NCBI GenBank assembly: GCA_025146135.1
Contig: CP102255.1
Span: 1,054,001 to 1,118,000 of the forward strand
Direction: 5' to 3'
Origin: Anaerotruncus colihominis
GTDB lineage: Bacteria > Bacillota > Clostridia > Oscillospirales > Ruminococcaceae
DNA: 64,000 nt
Position numbers and translations under genes: made by a program. Each line of letters starts with the position of its first letter. Within the stretch, counting starts at the first letter, position 1. Shown here piece by piece: positions 43,540 through 55,495 of the stretch. The notes below the pieces were generated by a model. That model ran no database searches and was not told where the DNA came from. It was given only the letters and a program-made list of their open reading frames with translations.

Positions 43540-44229
43540 TTAATTGGGTGGAGCATAAGCGGTTGGGCCGCTTTGATGCTCCTTGTAATGATGCGCTTCC
43601 TCCAACATCATATCCTTAACCTTCATCAGACGGATCTGTGTGCTGCGCTCATTTTCATCAAGTTTCATGGTAATATACTTGATATTTTCCTGCAATTCGG
43701 GGATCATAACGTGCTCGAGCGCATTGACACGCCGGCGTGTCTTTTCAATCTCAGCAGCCATAAGCTGGCACGACTTTTCCACCTCCGCGAGACGTAAAAG
43801 ATCAGGCAGCACGTCTGAAAGCGATTTGATCGCGCCGTCAAGATCAGCGGAAGTAAACGCGAATCCGTAAGAATAGATGTTGTTTGCGTCGGCAGTACGT
43901 GTCTTGTACTCAAATACAGGAATCTCAACGCTCATAACGTTGCGTTGGGACGCTTCAAGATAGACCTCCTGCGTCGGCGCCATCATTGCGACATTGAGCG
44001 TTTCGTCCGTCATACCGGCGCGCGCCAGGACAAAGTTTTTATTGGCGGCCGCAATACCGGATTCTACCCGCTCGCGCAACGCCTTGTTTTCACGTACAAG
44101 ATCGAGAAACTGACGCATCAGTTCATCCCGCTTATCCTTAAGCAGCTTATGGCCGCGCACAGCGGTGACGAGCTTCTTTTTGAGCCGGGTAAGTTCCATG
44201 CGCGTCGGGTTGACCTGCGTCTTTGCCAA
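43540..44229 (-). CDS. atpD (ntpD): V-type ATPase subunit D (central rotor shaft)
   Basis: Subunit D (229 aa) is the coiled-coil central shaft that turns inside the A3B3 head. It has two long antiparallel helices with the family start VNPTRMELTRLKKKLVTAVRGHKLLKDKRDEL and a second long helix from about residue 125. It is the last gene of the operon, 6 nt after subunit B. Confidence 0.95.
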   Translation of the reverse strand: MAKTQVNPTRMELTRLKKKLVTAVRGHKLLKDKRDELMRQFLDLVRENKALRERVESGIAAANKNFVLARAGMTDETLNVAMMAPTQEVYLEASQRNVMSVEIPVFEYKTRTADANNIYSYGFAFTSADLDGAIKSLSDVLPDLLRLAEVEKSCQLMAAEIEKTRRRVNALEHVMIPELQENIKYITMKLDENERSTQIRLMKVKDMMLEEAHHYKEHQSGPTAYAPPN

Positions 44230-44235
44230 AACGCA

Positions 44236-45612
44236 TCACCCCTGCTTTCCATAGTACTCGTCGAGGAACTTGTCGTCGATACGCTTCAGCTCGCTGCGCG
44301 GAAGGATCCGCAGCAGTTTCCAGCCGATATCGAGCGTTTCCTCGATATCGCGGTTGGCGTCATAGCCCTGAGAAACATACTCCTGCTCAAACGCGTCTGC
44401 AAACTTGGCATAGAGCTTGTCGATGTCGGTCAGAGCGGCCTCGCCGAGAATGACCATCAGTTCCTTGGCGTCTTTTCCGCGCGAATAGGCGGCAAAGAGC
44501 TGATTCATCGTATTGGCGTGGTCTGCACGCGTCTTGCCGGCGCCGATGCCTTTATCCTTCAGTCGCGACAGGGACGGCAGAACGTCGATGGGCGGCGCGA
44601 TGCCTTTACGGTAAAGTTCACGGGACAGGATGATCTGCCCCTCCGTGATATAACCGGTAAGGTCGGGGATGGGGTGCGTCTTGTCATCCTCCGGCATGGT
44701 CAAAATCGGGATCAGCGTAATCGAGCCGTTTTTGCCCTTCTGGCGCCCCGCGCGCTCATACAGCGAAGCCAGGTCGGTATACATATACCCTGGATAGCCG
44801 CGGCGGCCCGGGACCTCCTTGCGCGCGGCGGAAATTTCACGCAGCGCATCGGCGTAGTTGGTAATGTCGGTAAGGATGACAAGGACATGCATGTTCTTGT
44901 CAAACGCCAGATATTCGGCGGCTGTCAGCGCCATTTTTGGCGTTGCGATACGCTCGACGGCAGGGTCGTTGGCAAGGTTGATAAACATGATGGAGCGGTC
45001 GAGCGCGCCTGTCTCGCGGAAGCTGTCGGTAAAGAAGTTCGCTTCCTCAAATGTGATGCCCATCGCAGCGAATACAACGGCGAACGGCTCGTCGGTGCCG
45101 CGCACCTTCGCCTGACGCGCGATCTGCGCGGCAAGATTGGCGTGCGGAAGTCCGGACGCTGAGAAAATCGGCAGCTTTTGGCCGCGCACAAGCGTATTCA
45201 GACCGTCGATGGCCGATACGCCTGTTTGAATAAATTCCTGCGGATAGTTGCGCGCCGCCGGATTCATCGGCAAGCCGTTGATATTGAGCCGCTTTTCCGG
45301 CAGGATCTCCGGGCCGCCATCGATGGGACGGCCAAGCCCGTCAAACACACGCGAAAGCATATCCTCGGAAACGCCAAGCTCCATGCTGCGTCCAAGAAAA
45401 CGCACGCGGGAATTCGACAAGTTGATGCCCGTCGAGCTTTCAAAGAGCTGGACCAGCGCGTTGCCGCCGTCGATTTCAAGTACCCGGCAACGGCGTTTTT
45501 CACCGGAGGCAAGCTCAATTTCACCAAGCTCGTCATAGGTGACGCCTTCCACGTCGCGCACGAGCATCAGCGGGCCGGCGACCTCCTGAATGGTACGATA
45601 TTCCTTGGGCAT
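44236..45612 (-). CDS. atpB (ntpB): V-type ATPase subunit B (non-catalytic)
   Basis: Subunit B (458 aa) is the regulatory head subunit. It lacks a Walker A loop, as expected, and has the family sequence [22 protein letters not shown] in that position (here [12 protein letters not shown]) and the Arg-finger region [12 protein letters not shown]. It directly abuts subunit A: its first base is the last base of the A stop codon. Confidence 0.96.
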   Translation of the reverse strand: MPKEYRTIQEVAGPLMLVRDVEGVTYDELGEIELASGEKRRCRVLEIDGGNALVQLFESSTGINLSNSRVRFLGRSMELGVSEDMLSRVFDGLGRPIDGGPEILPEKRLNINGLPMNPAARNYPQEFIQTGVSAIDGLNTLVRGQKLPIFSASGLPHANLAAQIARQAKVRGTDEPFAVVFAAMGITFEEANFFTDSFRETGALDRSIMFINLANDPAVERIATPKMALTAAEYLAFDKNMHVLVILTDITNYADALREISAARKEVPGRRGYPGYMYTDLASLYERAGRQKGKNGSITLIPILTMPEDDKTHPIPDLTGYITEGQIILSRELYRKGIAPPIDVLPSLSRLKDKGIGAGKTRADHANTMNQLFAAYSRGKDAKELMVILGEAALTDIDKLYAKFADAFEQEYVSQGYDANRDIEETLDIGWKLLRILPRSELKRIDDKFLDEYYGKQG

Positions 45613-47384
45613 CAGAACTCCTCCTTCCTGTTGGCCAACGCGGCAATTTCATCGGCAAGCGCCTGTAAAACGGCGGCGCATTCGTCGTTTACTTTGTCGG
45701 CGGTCACATATTTGAAACGGCCGATACGCTCGCGCACAGCCATTTTAACAAGGTCGTCAACGGGGACGCCCTTGTTAAGCGCCTCGACGGAGGCGTCGTA
45801 AAAGCTGAGAACCAGCTTCATCATCAAAAACTGCTTTTCAAGCGGCGTGTAGGTGTCGACGTCATGGAACGAGTTCTGATGCAGAAAGTCCTCGCGTATG
45901 GAGCGCGCCGCCTCCAGCTTGAGGCGGTCGGGAGCGGAAAGGGCGTCCATACCGACCAGCTTGACGATTTCATCAAGCTCGGCCTCCTCCTGAAGCAGCA
46001 GCATCAGGCGTTGGCGCATGGAGGACCAGTCCTCGTTGACATTTGTGTTGAACCATTTCGATGTAGTATCGATATAGAGCGAATAGCTCGTCAGCCAGTT
46101 GATCGCAGGAAAATGGCGCTGATAAGCCAACTGTGAGTCAAGGCTCCAGAACACCTTGACAATGCGCAGCGTCGCCTGTGAAACAGGCTCGGAGATATCG
46201 CCGCCAGGCGGCGACACGGCGCCGATTGCGGAAAGCGAACCCTCGCGCCCCTCTTTGCCGAGCGTGATCACACGGCCGGCACGCTCATAAAACTGTGCCA
46301 GGCGGCTGCCCAGATAGGCGGGATATCCTTCTTCGCCGGGCATTTCCTCAAGGCGGCCGGACATTTCGCGCAGAGCCTCGGCCCAGCGGGACGTCGAATC
46401 GGCCATCAGCGCGACGGAATACCCCATATCGCGGAAATATTCCGCGATTGTGATGCCCGTATAGATCGAAGCCTCACGCGCCGCAACCGGCATATCGGAG
46501 GTGTTGGCGATCAGTACCGTGCGTTCCATCAGAGAACGTCCCGTTTTTGGGTCCTTCAATTCGGGGAATTCGTTGAGAACGTCCGTCATCTCGTTGCCGC
46601 GCTCGCCGCAGCCGATGTACACGACGATATCGGCCTCAGCCCATTTGGCGAGCTGGTGCTGGATGACCGTCTTGCCGGAGCCGAACGGCCCGGGAACGGC
46701 TGCCACGCCGCCTTTGGCGATTGGAAACAGCGTGTCGACAACGCGCTGGCCGGTGACGAGCGGCATGTCGGGGGAGAGCTTGCGCTGATAGGGGCGGCCG
46801 ACGCGGACGGGCCAGCGCTGCATCAGCGAGATTTTCTGCTCGGCGCCGTTGGCCGTCTCGATCACGGCAACGGTGTCGGTGACGGTGAAATCACCGGCGC
46901 TGATCGATTTGACGGTCCCGATGACGCCGTTGGGAACCATGATTTTGTGCAGGACGACCTGCGTCTCCTGGACCGTGCCGAGAACGTCGCCGGCCGATAC
47001 CTCGTCGCCCACTTTGGCGGTGGGAGTGAAGGTCCATTTTTTATCACGGTCAAGCGAAGGAACTTCGACGCCGCGTGCGAGGCTGTTGCCGATTTTTGCT
47101 CGGATTTCCTCCAGCGGGCGCTGGATACCGTCGTAAATATTGGAAATCAGTCCCGGTCCAAGCTCAACGCTCATCGGGACGCCGGTCGATTCCACAGGCT
47201 CGCCCGGTCCAAGCCCCGAGGTTTCCTCGTAAACCTGGACCGAAGCCTGGTCGCCGTGGATCTCGATGATCTCGCCGATGAGGCGCTGTTCGCTGACGCG
47301 CACAACGTCAAACATGTTGGCGTCGCGCATTCCCTCGGCGATGACCAGCGGGCCGGCTACTTTTTTGATCTTACCAATGCTCAT
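45612..47384 (-). CDS. atpA (ntpA): V-type ATPase subunit A (catalytic)
   Basis: Subunit A (590 aa) hydrolyses or makes ATP. It has Walker [10 protein letters not shown] (about residue 233), the ~90-residue non-homologous insert typical of V/A types before it, [31 protein letters not shown] (catalytic core) and a helical C-terminal domain. It lies 24 nt after subunit F. Confidence 0.97.
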   Translation of the reverse strand: MSIGKIKKVAGPLVIAEGMRDANMFDVVRVSEQRLIGEIIEIHGDQASVQVYEETSGLGPGEPVESTGVPMSVELGPGLISNIYDGIQRPLEEIRAKIGNSLARGVEVPSLDRDKKWTFTPTAKVGDEVSAGDVLGTVQETQVVLHKIMVPNGVIGTVKSISAGDFTVTDTVAVIETANGAEQKISLMQRWPVRVGRPYQRKLSPDMPLVTGQRVVDTLFPIAKGGVAAVPGPFGSGKTVIQHQLAKWAEADIVVYIGCGERGNEMTDVLNEFPELKDPKTGRSLMERTVLIANTSDMPVAAREASIYTGITIAEYFRDMGYSVALMADSTSRWAEALREMSGRLEEMPGEEGYPAYLGSRLAQFYERAGRVITLGKEGREGSLSAIGAVSPPGGDISEPVSQATLRIVKVFWSLDSQLAYQRHFPAINWLTSYSLYIDTTSKWFNTNVNEDWSSMRQRLMLLLQEEAELDEIVKLVGMDALSAPDRLKLEAARSIREDFLHQNSFHDVDTYTPLEKQFLMMKLVLSFYDASVEALNKGVPVDDLVKMAVRERIGRFKYVTADKVNDECAAVLQALADEIAALANRKEEF

Positions 47385-47408
47385 ATCGTTTTTTCACCTG
47401 CTTTACTC

Positions 47409-47729
47409 TTAATCGCCGTTGAAAATGATATCGGAGCCAACAGCCTGCTCCACCGATTTTTTGACGTTTTTAATGCCCATCCCCGTGTTGCCGGATACGC
47501 CCGGAATCGGGATGATGGCCGGGAGGCGCTCGGCGCGGTAGCGGTCGATTTCCGTTTCGAGCGCGGCCGCGAGCGCCTCGGTGATATAGATTACCGCATA
47601 TTCGCCCTCAGCCAGCTTGCGCAGCCTGCGGGCAGCCTCGGTCGGATCGGTGACGGGGAAGGTGTCCAGTCCGAGCGCGGCGAAGCCGTAAATGCTGTCG
47701 CGGTCCCCGATGACTGCTGTCCTATACAT
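47409..47729 (-). CDS. atpF (ntpF/G): V-type ATPase subunit F
   Basis: Subunit F (106 aa) is a small Rossmann-like protein on the central rotor that binds subunit D. It shows the family features VIGDRDSIYGFAALGLD and IPIPGVSGNTGMGI. It overlaps subunit C by 8 nt. Confidence 0.94.
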   Translation of the reverse strand: MYRTAVIGDRDSIYGFAALGLDTFPVTDPTEAARRLRKLAEGEYAVIYITEALAAALETEIDRYRAERLPAIIPIPGVSGNTGMGIKNVKKSVEQAVGSDIIFNGD

Positions 47730-48693
47730 ACATTTCCCTTACCCTTTCCCGGATCGACGCCTCCGGCAAGTCGTTGCGCTTACCGGAAAGGATGATCCGC
47801 ACCGTTTTGATCTCATTTTCACGCCCGAGGATATATGCAGCCAGCGGGCCGATGCCGAACGCCAAAAACTGCTGCGGGCGGATCGATTCGATGATGACAT
47901 TGTCGCACCACCGCTCAAACGCGGAGGGCGATTGTTCCAGCGCGGGCACCGCGCCGGCATAGTCGGTCAGCGACAAATAGTCGCTGATTGCCTCATCGCC
48001 TTCAGCGGCGGCCTTCGCGAGCTGGTATACGTCGAGCGAGGCGCACGGCGCGAGCGCGCGGCGGATAAATTCAAGCGGTTTTCCGGTGCGGCGGCAGCGC
48101 ACGGCCGTTTTAATATCGGCCGCGGCGACGGTCAGCTCCGCATATTGGCGGATCAGCTCGCTGTCGGACGCCTGCCCGGCGCGCTCGATGGCTTCAAGCG
48201 CGGCGCGGTCAATGATAATGTCGCAAAGCTGGCCGTCGCGCGTCTGGGACAGGGCGTTGTACGCTTCCTCTGCGGGTGCGCGCATCGCCTCGGGCAGCGC
48301 GCCGAACTCCTTGGCGCGCACAGCATCCAAAATCGCGCCGCTGTCGACGGTTCCATGCGAGATAAAGACGCCGAAATCGCTTTCACCCGTGCAGACAAGC
48401 TTGATTGCGGCCTTCAGGTTGTGATAATCGTTGGCGTAGAGGAACACGTCAAACACGGACATATCCTCGACCAGCTCGCCGATCAGATTCCAGGTTTTTT
48501 CTCTCTCGGCGGCCAACAGGCGCGCGTCGTCCGCGGCGACTTCTCCGTCGCCCCATCCGCGGTCGGCCAGCAGACGCAGGCATTCGTCATAGCTCTTGGC
48601 TGCGAGCAATTGATCAATTGCCTGGGCATTGAGGAGCGTCAGCTCCTTTGAACGGATGCGCGCGACCGCATACGTGTATAATGAATCGGACAT
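47722..48693 (-). CDS. atpC (ntpC): V-type ATPase subunit C (rotor-proteolipid linker)
   Basis: Subunit C (323 aa) is all-helical and couples the central shaft to the membrane ring. It begins YTYAVARIRSKELTLLNAQAIDQLL, as family members do. The ATG at 48693 follows GGGAGG. Its stop overlaps the start of subunit F. Confidence 0.94.
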   Translation of the reverse strand: MSDSLYTYAVARIRSKELTLLNAQAIDQLLAAKSYDECLRLLADRGWGDGEVAADDARLLAAEREKTWNLIGELVEDMSVFDVFLYANDYHNLKAAIKLVCTGESDFGVFISHGTVDSGAILDAVRAKEFGALPEAMRAPAEEAYNALSQTRDGQLCDIIIDRAALEAIERAGQASDSELIRQYAELTVAAADIKTAVRCRRTGKPLEFIRRALAPCASLDVYQLAKAAAEGDEAISDYLSLTDYAGAVPALEQSPSAFERWCDNVIIESIRPQQFLAFGIGPLAAYILGRENEIKTVRIILSGKRNDLPEASIRERVREMYV

Positions 48694-48755
48694 GTTAAAC
48701 CTCCCTTGTACACGCCGCAGACAGGGAAGTACCGCGGCGCGGCGCAAAATGCGCG

Positions 48756-49340
48756 TTATGCGAACAGGAGCGCCTGAACCTGATCCTGCAGGGTTTCGCG
48801 CGCGGCGTCGATAAGCGCCGCGAACGAGCAGTTTTCCTCAATGCCGCCATAGACGAGCACAAAGCCGCCGTCAATACCGCGCGTTTCGTCGCTGATGCGC
48901 AGCGTACCCTTGGCCTGCTTGGCGAGGGCGTCGGCAAAGCTGTCCGGCAGACGTTTTTTGTCAGCGGGATTGAACAGAATTTCGCCGTCAAGCGGCAGGG
49001 AATACTTGCCGATCATTTTGAGAATAAGCGCGAAATATTCCTGTTCGGGCAGGGCGCAGGCGGCTTTCTGCGCTTCGGCGATGGCCGAAGAAATGATTTC
49101 CTGTTTGGCTTCAAGCACAGCGCGCCGGCGCGCAAGCGCGGCGGCCGATTTTGCGGACTCGTGCGCAGCGGCGACGGCAGCCGCGGACTGGGCCTCAATG
49201 GCCGCGACCTGGGCGTCGGTTTCGCCGCGCGCTTGCTCCATAATCTGCCGCGCCTCGTCCCGCGCCCGCGCGAGGGCGGCCTGCGCCGCCTGCTGCGCAT
49301 CGTCCTGGATCTGCTGTACAATTTTTTCCAATCCGGTCAT
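48756..49340 (-). CDS. atpE (ntpE): V-type ATPase subunit E (peripheral stalk)
   Basis: Subunit E (194 aa) begins with a long Ala/Glu/Arg-rich coiled coil (residues ~5-95), followed by a globular C-terminal domain (~100-194) with FALIDAARETLQDQV. With subunit H/G it forms the stator stalk. The ATG at 49340 follows AAGGAG. Confidence 0.93.
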   Translation of the reverse strand: MTGLEKIVQQIQDDAQQAAQAALARARDEARQIMEQARGETDAQVAAIEAQSAAAVAAAHESAKSAAALARRRAVLEAKQEIISSAIAEAQKAACALPEQEYFALILKMIGKYSLPLDGEILFNPADKKRLPDSFADALAKQAKGTLRISDETRGIDGGFVLVYGGIEENCSFAALIDAARETLQDQVQALLFA

Positions 49341-49383
49341 GGCAGAATTCTCCTTACTATAAAGTGCGGATGTTTCCGCCGTA

Positions 49384-51880
<2,497 letters not shown>

Positions 51881-51919
51881 AAAACGGATGCCTCCTTTAC
51901 AGTGGAATGGGTCCGGCCG

Positions 51920-52228
51920 CTAAACCAGCTCGGACAGGATCAGCCGCCGCACCTCGTCTGCCCGGGCGGCCGCGCCCTCGCGCAGCGCCGCGACCTCCTG
52001 GCGGACCGCGTCGAGCGCCTCGCGCTGCATTTCATCGCCCTCTGCGTGCGCTACGGCCAGCGCGGCGTCCGCCTGGGCGCGCGCCTTGGCGATTCGCTCT
52101 TTGGACTCGGCGTCCGCGTCCGCCCTGGCCCCGGCGATCGCCGCCTCGCCCTGACGGACGGCCTCCTGCTCAGTCTGCTCGGCGGCCTGCTCCGCCTCGC
52201 GGATGGTCCGGATGGTATCCTGCTCCAT
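51920..52228 (-). CDS. atpH (ntpH): V-type ATPase peripheral-stalk subunit H/G
   Basis: This 102-aa protein is almost entirely an Ala/Glu/Arg-rich coiled coil (IREAEQAAEQTEQEAVRQGEAA and onward), the partner of subunit E in the stalk. AGGTGGTGA precedes the ATG. It is the first gene of the nine-gene operon H-I-K-E-C-F-A-B-D. Low-complexity sequence makes the family call rely on length and position. Confidence 0.85.
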   Translation of the reverse strand: MEQDTIRTIREAEQAAEQTEQEAVRQGEAAIAGARADADAESKERIAKARAQADAALAVAHAEGDEMQREALDAVRQEVAALREGAAARADEVRRLILSELV

Positions 52229-52291
52229 AGTATCACCACCTGTTTTTGTCTTTTAACATTTTAAGCCCGAAGGCGTAAAACACTTATGGTT

Positions 52292-52320
52292 AGTATACAA
52301 CGAAATGGAAAAATAATCAA
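52292..52320 (-). promoter_or_regulatory. Promoter of the V-type ATPase operon
   Basis: On the minus strand: -35 TTGATT (52315-52320), 17-bp spacer, -10 TATACT (52292-52297), about 60 nt before the subunit H start. Confidence 0.65.
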
Positions 52321-52587
52321 TGTTCCTCATGATTCAGCAACCAATGAAGTGATAAAAAATTATCAATAATGAAAGCTGAAAACGCTTTGCAGGCAAAATA
52401 AATTGAGATAAAGTCTGACTATAGCTATAATTTTACTATATAATGGTGTTGGAATCAAGGAATTTTATAGAAATCCTTCAAGTTTCAATAATATTTTCGC
52501 GCGGAAGATAAAATTGGGAATAAATCACATTTACAAGTCTGAAATCAGCCCCTATTTTACAAATGTTAAAATTTACATAAAAAACAG

Positions 52588-52616
52588 TTGTATTTTGGAA
52601 AATGATGTGCTATATT
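52588..52616 (+). promoter_or_regulatory. Weak promoter-like sequence upstream of a possible small RNA
   Basis: -35 TTGTAT (52588-52593), 17-bp spacer, -10 TATATT (52611-52616). The downstream transcript would end at the terminator at 52673-52714. Confidence 0.35.
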
Positions 52617-52622
52617 GAATAC

Positions 52623-52720
52623 ATAAGTTAGGATCTTTATGTTTTGACATCTCCACACCCTCACCCCCTATAGGAAAAAGCGGCTTGTAAAATCGGTTGC
52701 AGGCCGCTTTTTCCTTTGTT
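52623..52720 (+). ncRNA. Candidate ~100-nt small RNA
   Basis: Between the weak promoter and a perfect 12-bp terminator stem (52673-52684 with 52703-52714, followed by T-rich sequence) is a ~100-nt segment with no ORF. The terminator has no gene to serve on the plus strand, which is why a small RNA is proposed. I see no match to 6S RNA, SRP RNA, tmRNA or known riboswitches. Confidence 0.3.
52673..52714 (+). terminator. Orphan Rho-independent terminator
   Basis: GGAAAAAGCGGC (52673-52684) pairs perfectly with GCCGCTTTTTCC (52703-52714), then TTTGTTTTTTT. It insulates the MacAB-like promoter 24 nt further on. Confidence 0.8.
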
Positions 52721-52737
52721 TTTTTGTGGTGGTCTTG

Positions 52738-52766
52738 TTGACATTTGGATTGCATCATTGTATTAT
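52738..52766 (+). promoter_or_regulatory. Near-consensus promoter of the MacAB-like efflux operon
   Basis: -35 TTGACA (52738-52743), 17-bp spacer, -10 TATTAT (52761-52766). Eleven of 12 consensus positions match with ideal spacing. Confidence 0.85.
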
Positions 52767-52911
52767 TGTACCGTTGGATTAATACAATTGCTAAAAGCCA
52801 GAAAATCCAATGTTTTGAAGTCTGCACCCGTATGCGCTCGTTTTATCACTGAGGTGATTTGCCATGCCGCATACACGGGGATTGGCAGAAACATAAGGGA
52901 GTTGATAAGTT

Positions 52912-54756
52912 ATGACGGAAACCGAGGAGAAAGTGGGGCTGCAGCCGGCTCCGGAGACGCCGCCGCTGCCGCCCGCGCCGATCAGCAAGCATCCGGGCCG
53001 TTTTACAAGCCGCAAGGGCAAAAGAAAGAAATTTATTGTGCCTGCGGTGATTGTAGCGATTGTCGGTGTTGTCGCGTGGAAGATGCTGACCAGTGAGCCG
53101 CCGGTCGTCCCGACGGCCAGCACGCCGTTGGAAAAGATGGATCTGGTCAGCACGATCAGCGTGACCGGTACGGTGGAGAGCGCAAACGAGGGGCTTGTCT
53201 ATTCGAATCTGAACAGCCTGGTGACAGAGGTCGGCGTCAAGGTAGGTGACCGTGTCGCCGCAGGCGATACGCTCGCGCAGCTTGACACATCAGATCTGTC
53301 GCTGTCCATCGCGGAGCAGCAGGCACAGATCAACAAACAGGTCAAGCTGAACAATCATGCGCTTGAACAGTCGCAGAAGGCGCTCGACAATGCGAAAAGC
53401 GATATCGCAAACGACGTTGACGCGGATTTGATTTCGGCGGAAAACGCCCTCAAGCTGGCGCAGCAGGAGTTGAACAGCGCGCGCCGCGACCTTCAGGATC
53501 ACGAGGACGACCTTGAATACGCCGATTCGGTGATGAACGATCTTGAAAAGGAACTCAACCGCGCGCGCAACGAGATGAACGACGCGGAGCGGGAACTTGA
53601 GCTTGCGGAACGCGAGGAGCGCGAAAACGGCACGCCGGTTCCGCAGGAAGTTCGCGAACGGTATGAACAGGCCAAGGAAAAGTATGACGCGGTCAACAAG
53701 GAATGGGTCGAGGCCGACCGTTCCTATGGCAGTGATATCAGCAGCTACAGCCGTGCGTACCGCCAGGCGCGCGTCAGCTATGAAAATGCTTTAGCGAACA
53801 AAAAGGCTGCCGAAAACCGTGCGAGCCGAAACCTTGACACTTTGCAGGATGAAATTACCGGGCAGCAAATCCAAAATGACGTAACCTCCATGCAGATCTC
53901 ACTGCAAAAGTATCAGAAGGATTTTGCCGACTCGACGCTCAAGGCTCCGATCTCCGGCACGGTCACGGCTGTTTACGCCAAGGAGGGTGCGCCCGCGGGC
54001 GGGTTAATGTTTGTCGTTGAGGATACGGACAGCCTGGTGATCAAAACAAAGCTGAAGGAATACGATATCGCCTCCGTCGAAGTCGGCATGCCTGTCGTCA
54101 TTAAATCGGACGCAACGGGCGAGCAGGAATTCATGGGGCATATCAGCCACATCAGCCCGGCCGCCGTCAAATCGTCTACAGGCGAGATCCAGACTGAGGG
54201 CAGCGTTGAATTTGACGCGGAGATCACGCTTGACGAGCAGGACACGGGTCTGCGTGTCGGCATGAATACACGTATGACGATCGAAACAGAGCGCAAGGAT
54301 CAGGTATGGGCCGTCCCGTTCGACGCTGTGACGACAGATGCGCAGGGACAGGATATCGTCTATGTCGCCCGCACGGATGAAAACGGCGTCACAACCGCGG
54401 CTCCTGTCCCGGTGACAACCGGTATGGAGACAGATTTCTACATAGAAGTCAATTCCGATCAGCTCAACGCGGGCGACTTGATCATCAGCGATCCAGGTAC
54501 GGTTGTTCCCGGCGTGCCGATCACCCTGGCGAACGGCGTGACGGCGGAAGTTGCGGCCGTTCAAACGGTATCCGAAGAACCGTCGCAGGCCGGCGAAAGC
54601 AGCGCTCCCATGGCGGACACGGATACGGCGGACGCATCCTCAGATGCGTCCGAAGCGGCCTCCGCTGCATCCGCTTCGGATGAAAGCGCCGGAGGGCAGG
54701 CGGATTCCTCCTCCGCGGCGTCCGCCTCGCAGGGGGGGCTGACCGATGGAACATGA
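52912..54756 (+). CDS. MacA-like efflux adaptor (HlyD/MFP family)
   Basis: This 614-aa protein has a Pro-rich cytoplasmic start, one membrane helix (~residues 40-60), the first lipoyl half (NSLVTEVGVKVGDRVAAGDTLAQLD), a long coiled-coil hairpin (~130-320), the second lipoyl half (LKAPISGTVTAVYAKEGAPAGG), a beta-barrel domain and a C-terminal Ala/Ser/Asp-rich tail (~545-614). It is co-transcribed with an ABC ATPase and FtsX-type permease, as in MacAB and YknXYZ. Candidate substrates are peptides, antibiotics or lipids. Its start has only moderate AGGGAG-like support. Confidence 0.92.
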   Translation: MTETEEKVGLQPAPETPPLPPAPISKHPGRFTSRKGKRKKFIVPAVIVAIVGVVAWKMLTSEPPVVPTASTPLEKMDLVSTISVTGTVESANEGLVYSNLNSLVTEVGVKVGDRVAAGDTLAQLDTSDLSLSIAEQQAQINKQVKLNNHALEQSQKALDNAKSDIANDVDADLISAENALKLAQQELNSARRDLQDHEDDLEYADSVMNDLEKELNRARNEMNDAERELELAEREERENGTPVPQEVRERYEQAKEKYDAVNKEWVEADRSYGSDISSYSRAYRQARVSYENALANKKAAENRASRNLDTLQDEITGQQIQNDVTSMQISLQKYQKDFADSTLKAPISGTVTAVYAKEGAPAGGLMFVVEDTDSLVIKTKLKEYDIASVEVGMPVVIKSDATGEQEFMGHISHISPAAVKSSTGEIQTEGSVEFDAEITLDEQDTGLRVGMNTRMTIETERKDQVWAVPFDAVTTDAQGQDIVYVARTDENGVTTAAPVPVTTGMETDFYIEVNSDQLNAGDLIISDPGTVVPGVPITLANGVTAEVAAVQTVSEEPSQAGESSAPMADTDTADASSDASEAASAASASDESAGGQADSSSAASASQGGLTDGT

Positions 54757-55495
54757 ACAGCTAACCTGGAGCCAAGCGCCCGCTGATGATCTGATCATTG
54801 ATATGCGGGGTATCTACAAGCGGTTTTATATTGGACAGCCAAATGAGCTGGAAATATTACGAGGCATTGATTTGCAGGTGAAAAAGGGCGAGTTTTTATC
54901 GATTGTCGGCGCGTCAGGCTCCGGCAAATCGACGCTGATGAATATCATCGGCGCGCTTGACCGCCCAACAGAGGGAACTTATACGCTGGACGGCGTGCCG
55001 ATGGCGGATGTGCCTGACGATATGCTGTCCGAGATCCGCAATTTAAAGATTGGGTTTGTATTTCAAACCTTCAACCTGATTCCCCGTACCACCGCGCTGC
55101 GCAATGTGGAACTGCCCATGGTCTATGCGGGCGCGCGGCGCAGCCCTTGTACCAAACGCGCGAAGGCGCTTTTGGAAATTGTCGGGATGGGCGAGCGGAT
55201 GAAGCACCTGCCAAACGAGCTTTCAGGCGGCCAGAAGCAGCGTGTAGCCATCGCGCGCGCGATGGCCAACGATCCGGCGATCATTCTTGCGGATGAACCA
55301 ACCGGCGCGCTCGATTCTTCGACCGGCCGTATGGTTATGGATATTTTCCACGATCTGCATGAGCGGCAGGGCAAAACGATTGTCCTGATTACCCATAACC
55401 CGGAGCTGGCGGCGGAAACGCAGCGCATTGTGACCATCAGCGACGGCCGGATCATTGACAGCAGGGAGGAGGATGCACGCCATGCAGCTTTTTGA
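54746..55495 (+). CDS. MacB/LolD-type ABC transporter ATP-binding protein
   Basis: This 249-aa ATPase has Walker [31 protein letters not shown] (MacB/LolD-specific Q-loop region), signature [16 protein letters not shown], Walker B IILADEPTGALDSS and switch His in ITHNPELA. It overlaps the adaptor gene by 11 nt and the permease gene by 14 nt, so the three are tightly coupled. Confidence 0.96.
   Translation: MEHEQLTWSQAPADDLIIDMRGIYKRFYIGQPNELEILRGIDLQVKKGEFLSIVGASGSGKSTLMNIIGALDRPTEGTYTLDGVPMADVPDDMLSEIRNLKIGFVFQTFNLIPRTTALRNVELPMVYAGARRSPCTKRAKALLEIVGMGERMKHLPNELSGGQKQRVAIARAMANDPAIILADEPTGALDSSTGRMVMDIFHDLHERQGKTIVLITHNPELAAETQRIVTISDGRIIDSREEDARHAAF

Larger units (their letters stand above)
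52229..52911. other. 683-bp divergent intergenic region (V-ATPase / MacAB-like operon)
   Basis: The region is AT-rich and has no credible protein gene. It contains, from left to right, the minus-strand ATPase promoter, an unassigned ~250-bp stretch, a weak plus-strand promoter with a following terminator (possible small RNA), and a near-consensus promoter for the MacAB-like operon with a ~140-nt leader. Confidence 0.6.

Noticed and set aside
46656..47795. 379-codon plus-strand frame opposite V-ATPase subunits A and F
   Set aside because: It is a shadow of highly conserved atpA; there is no start context and it runs across a gene boundary.
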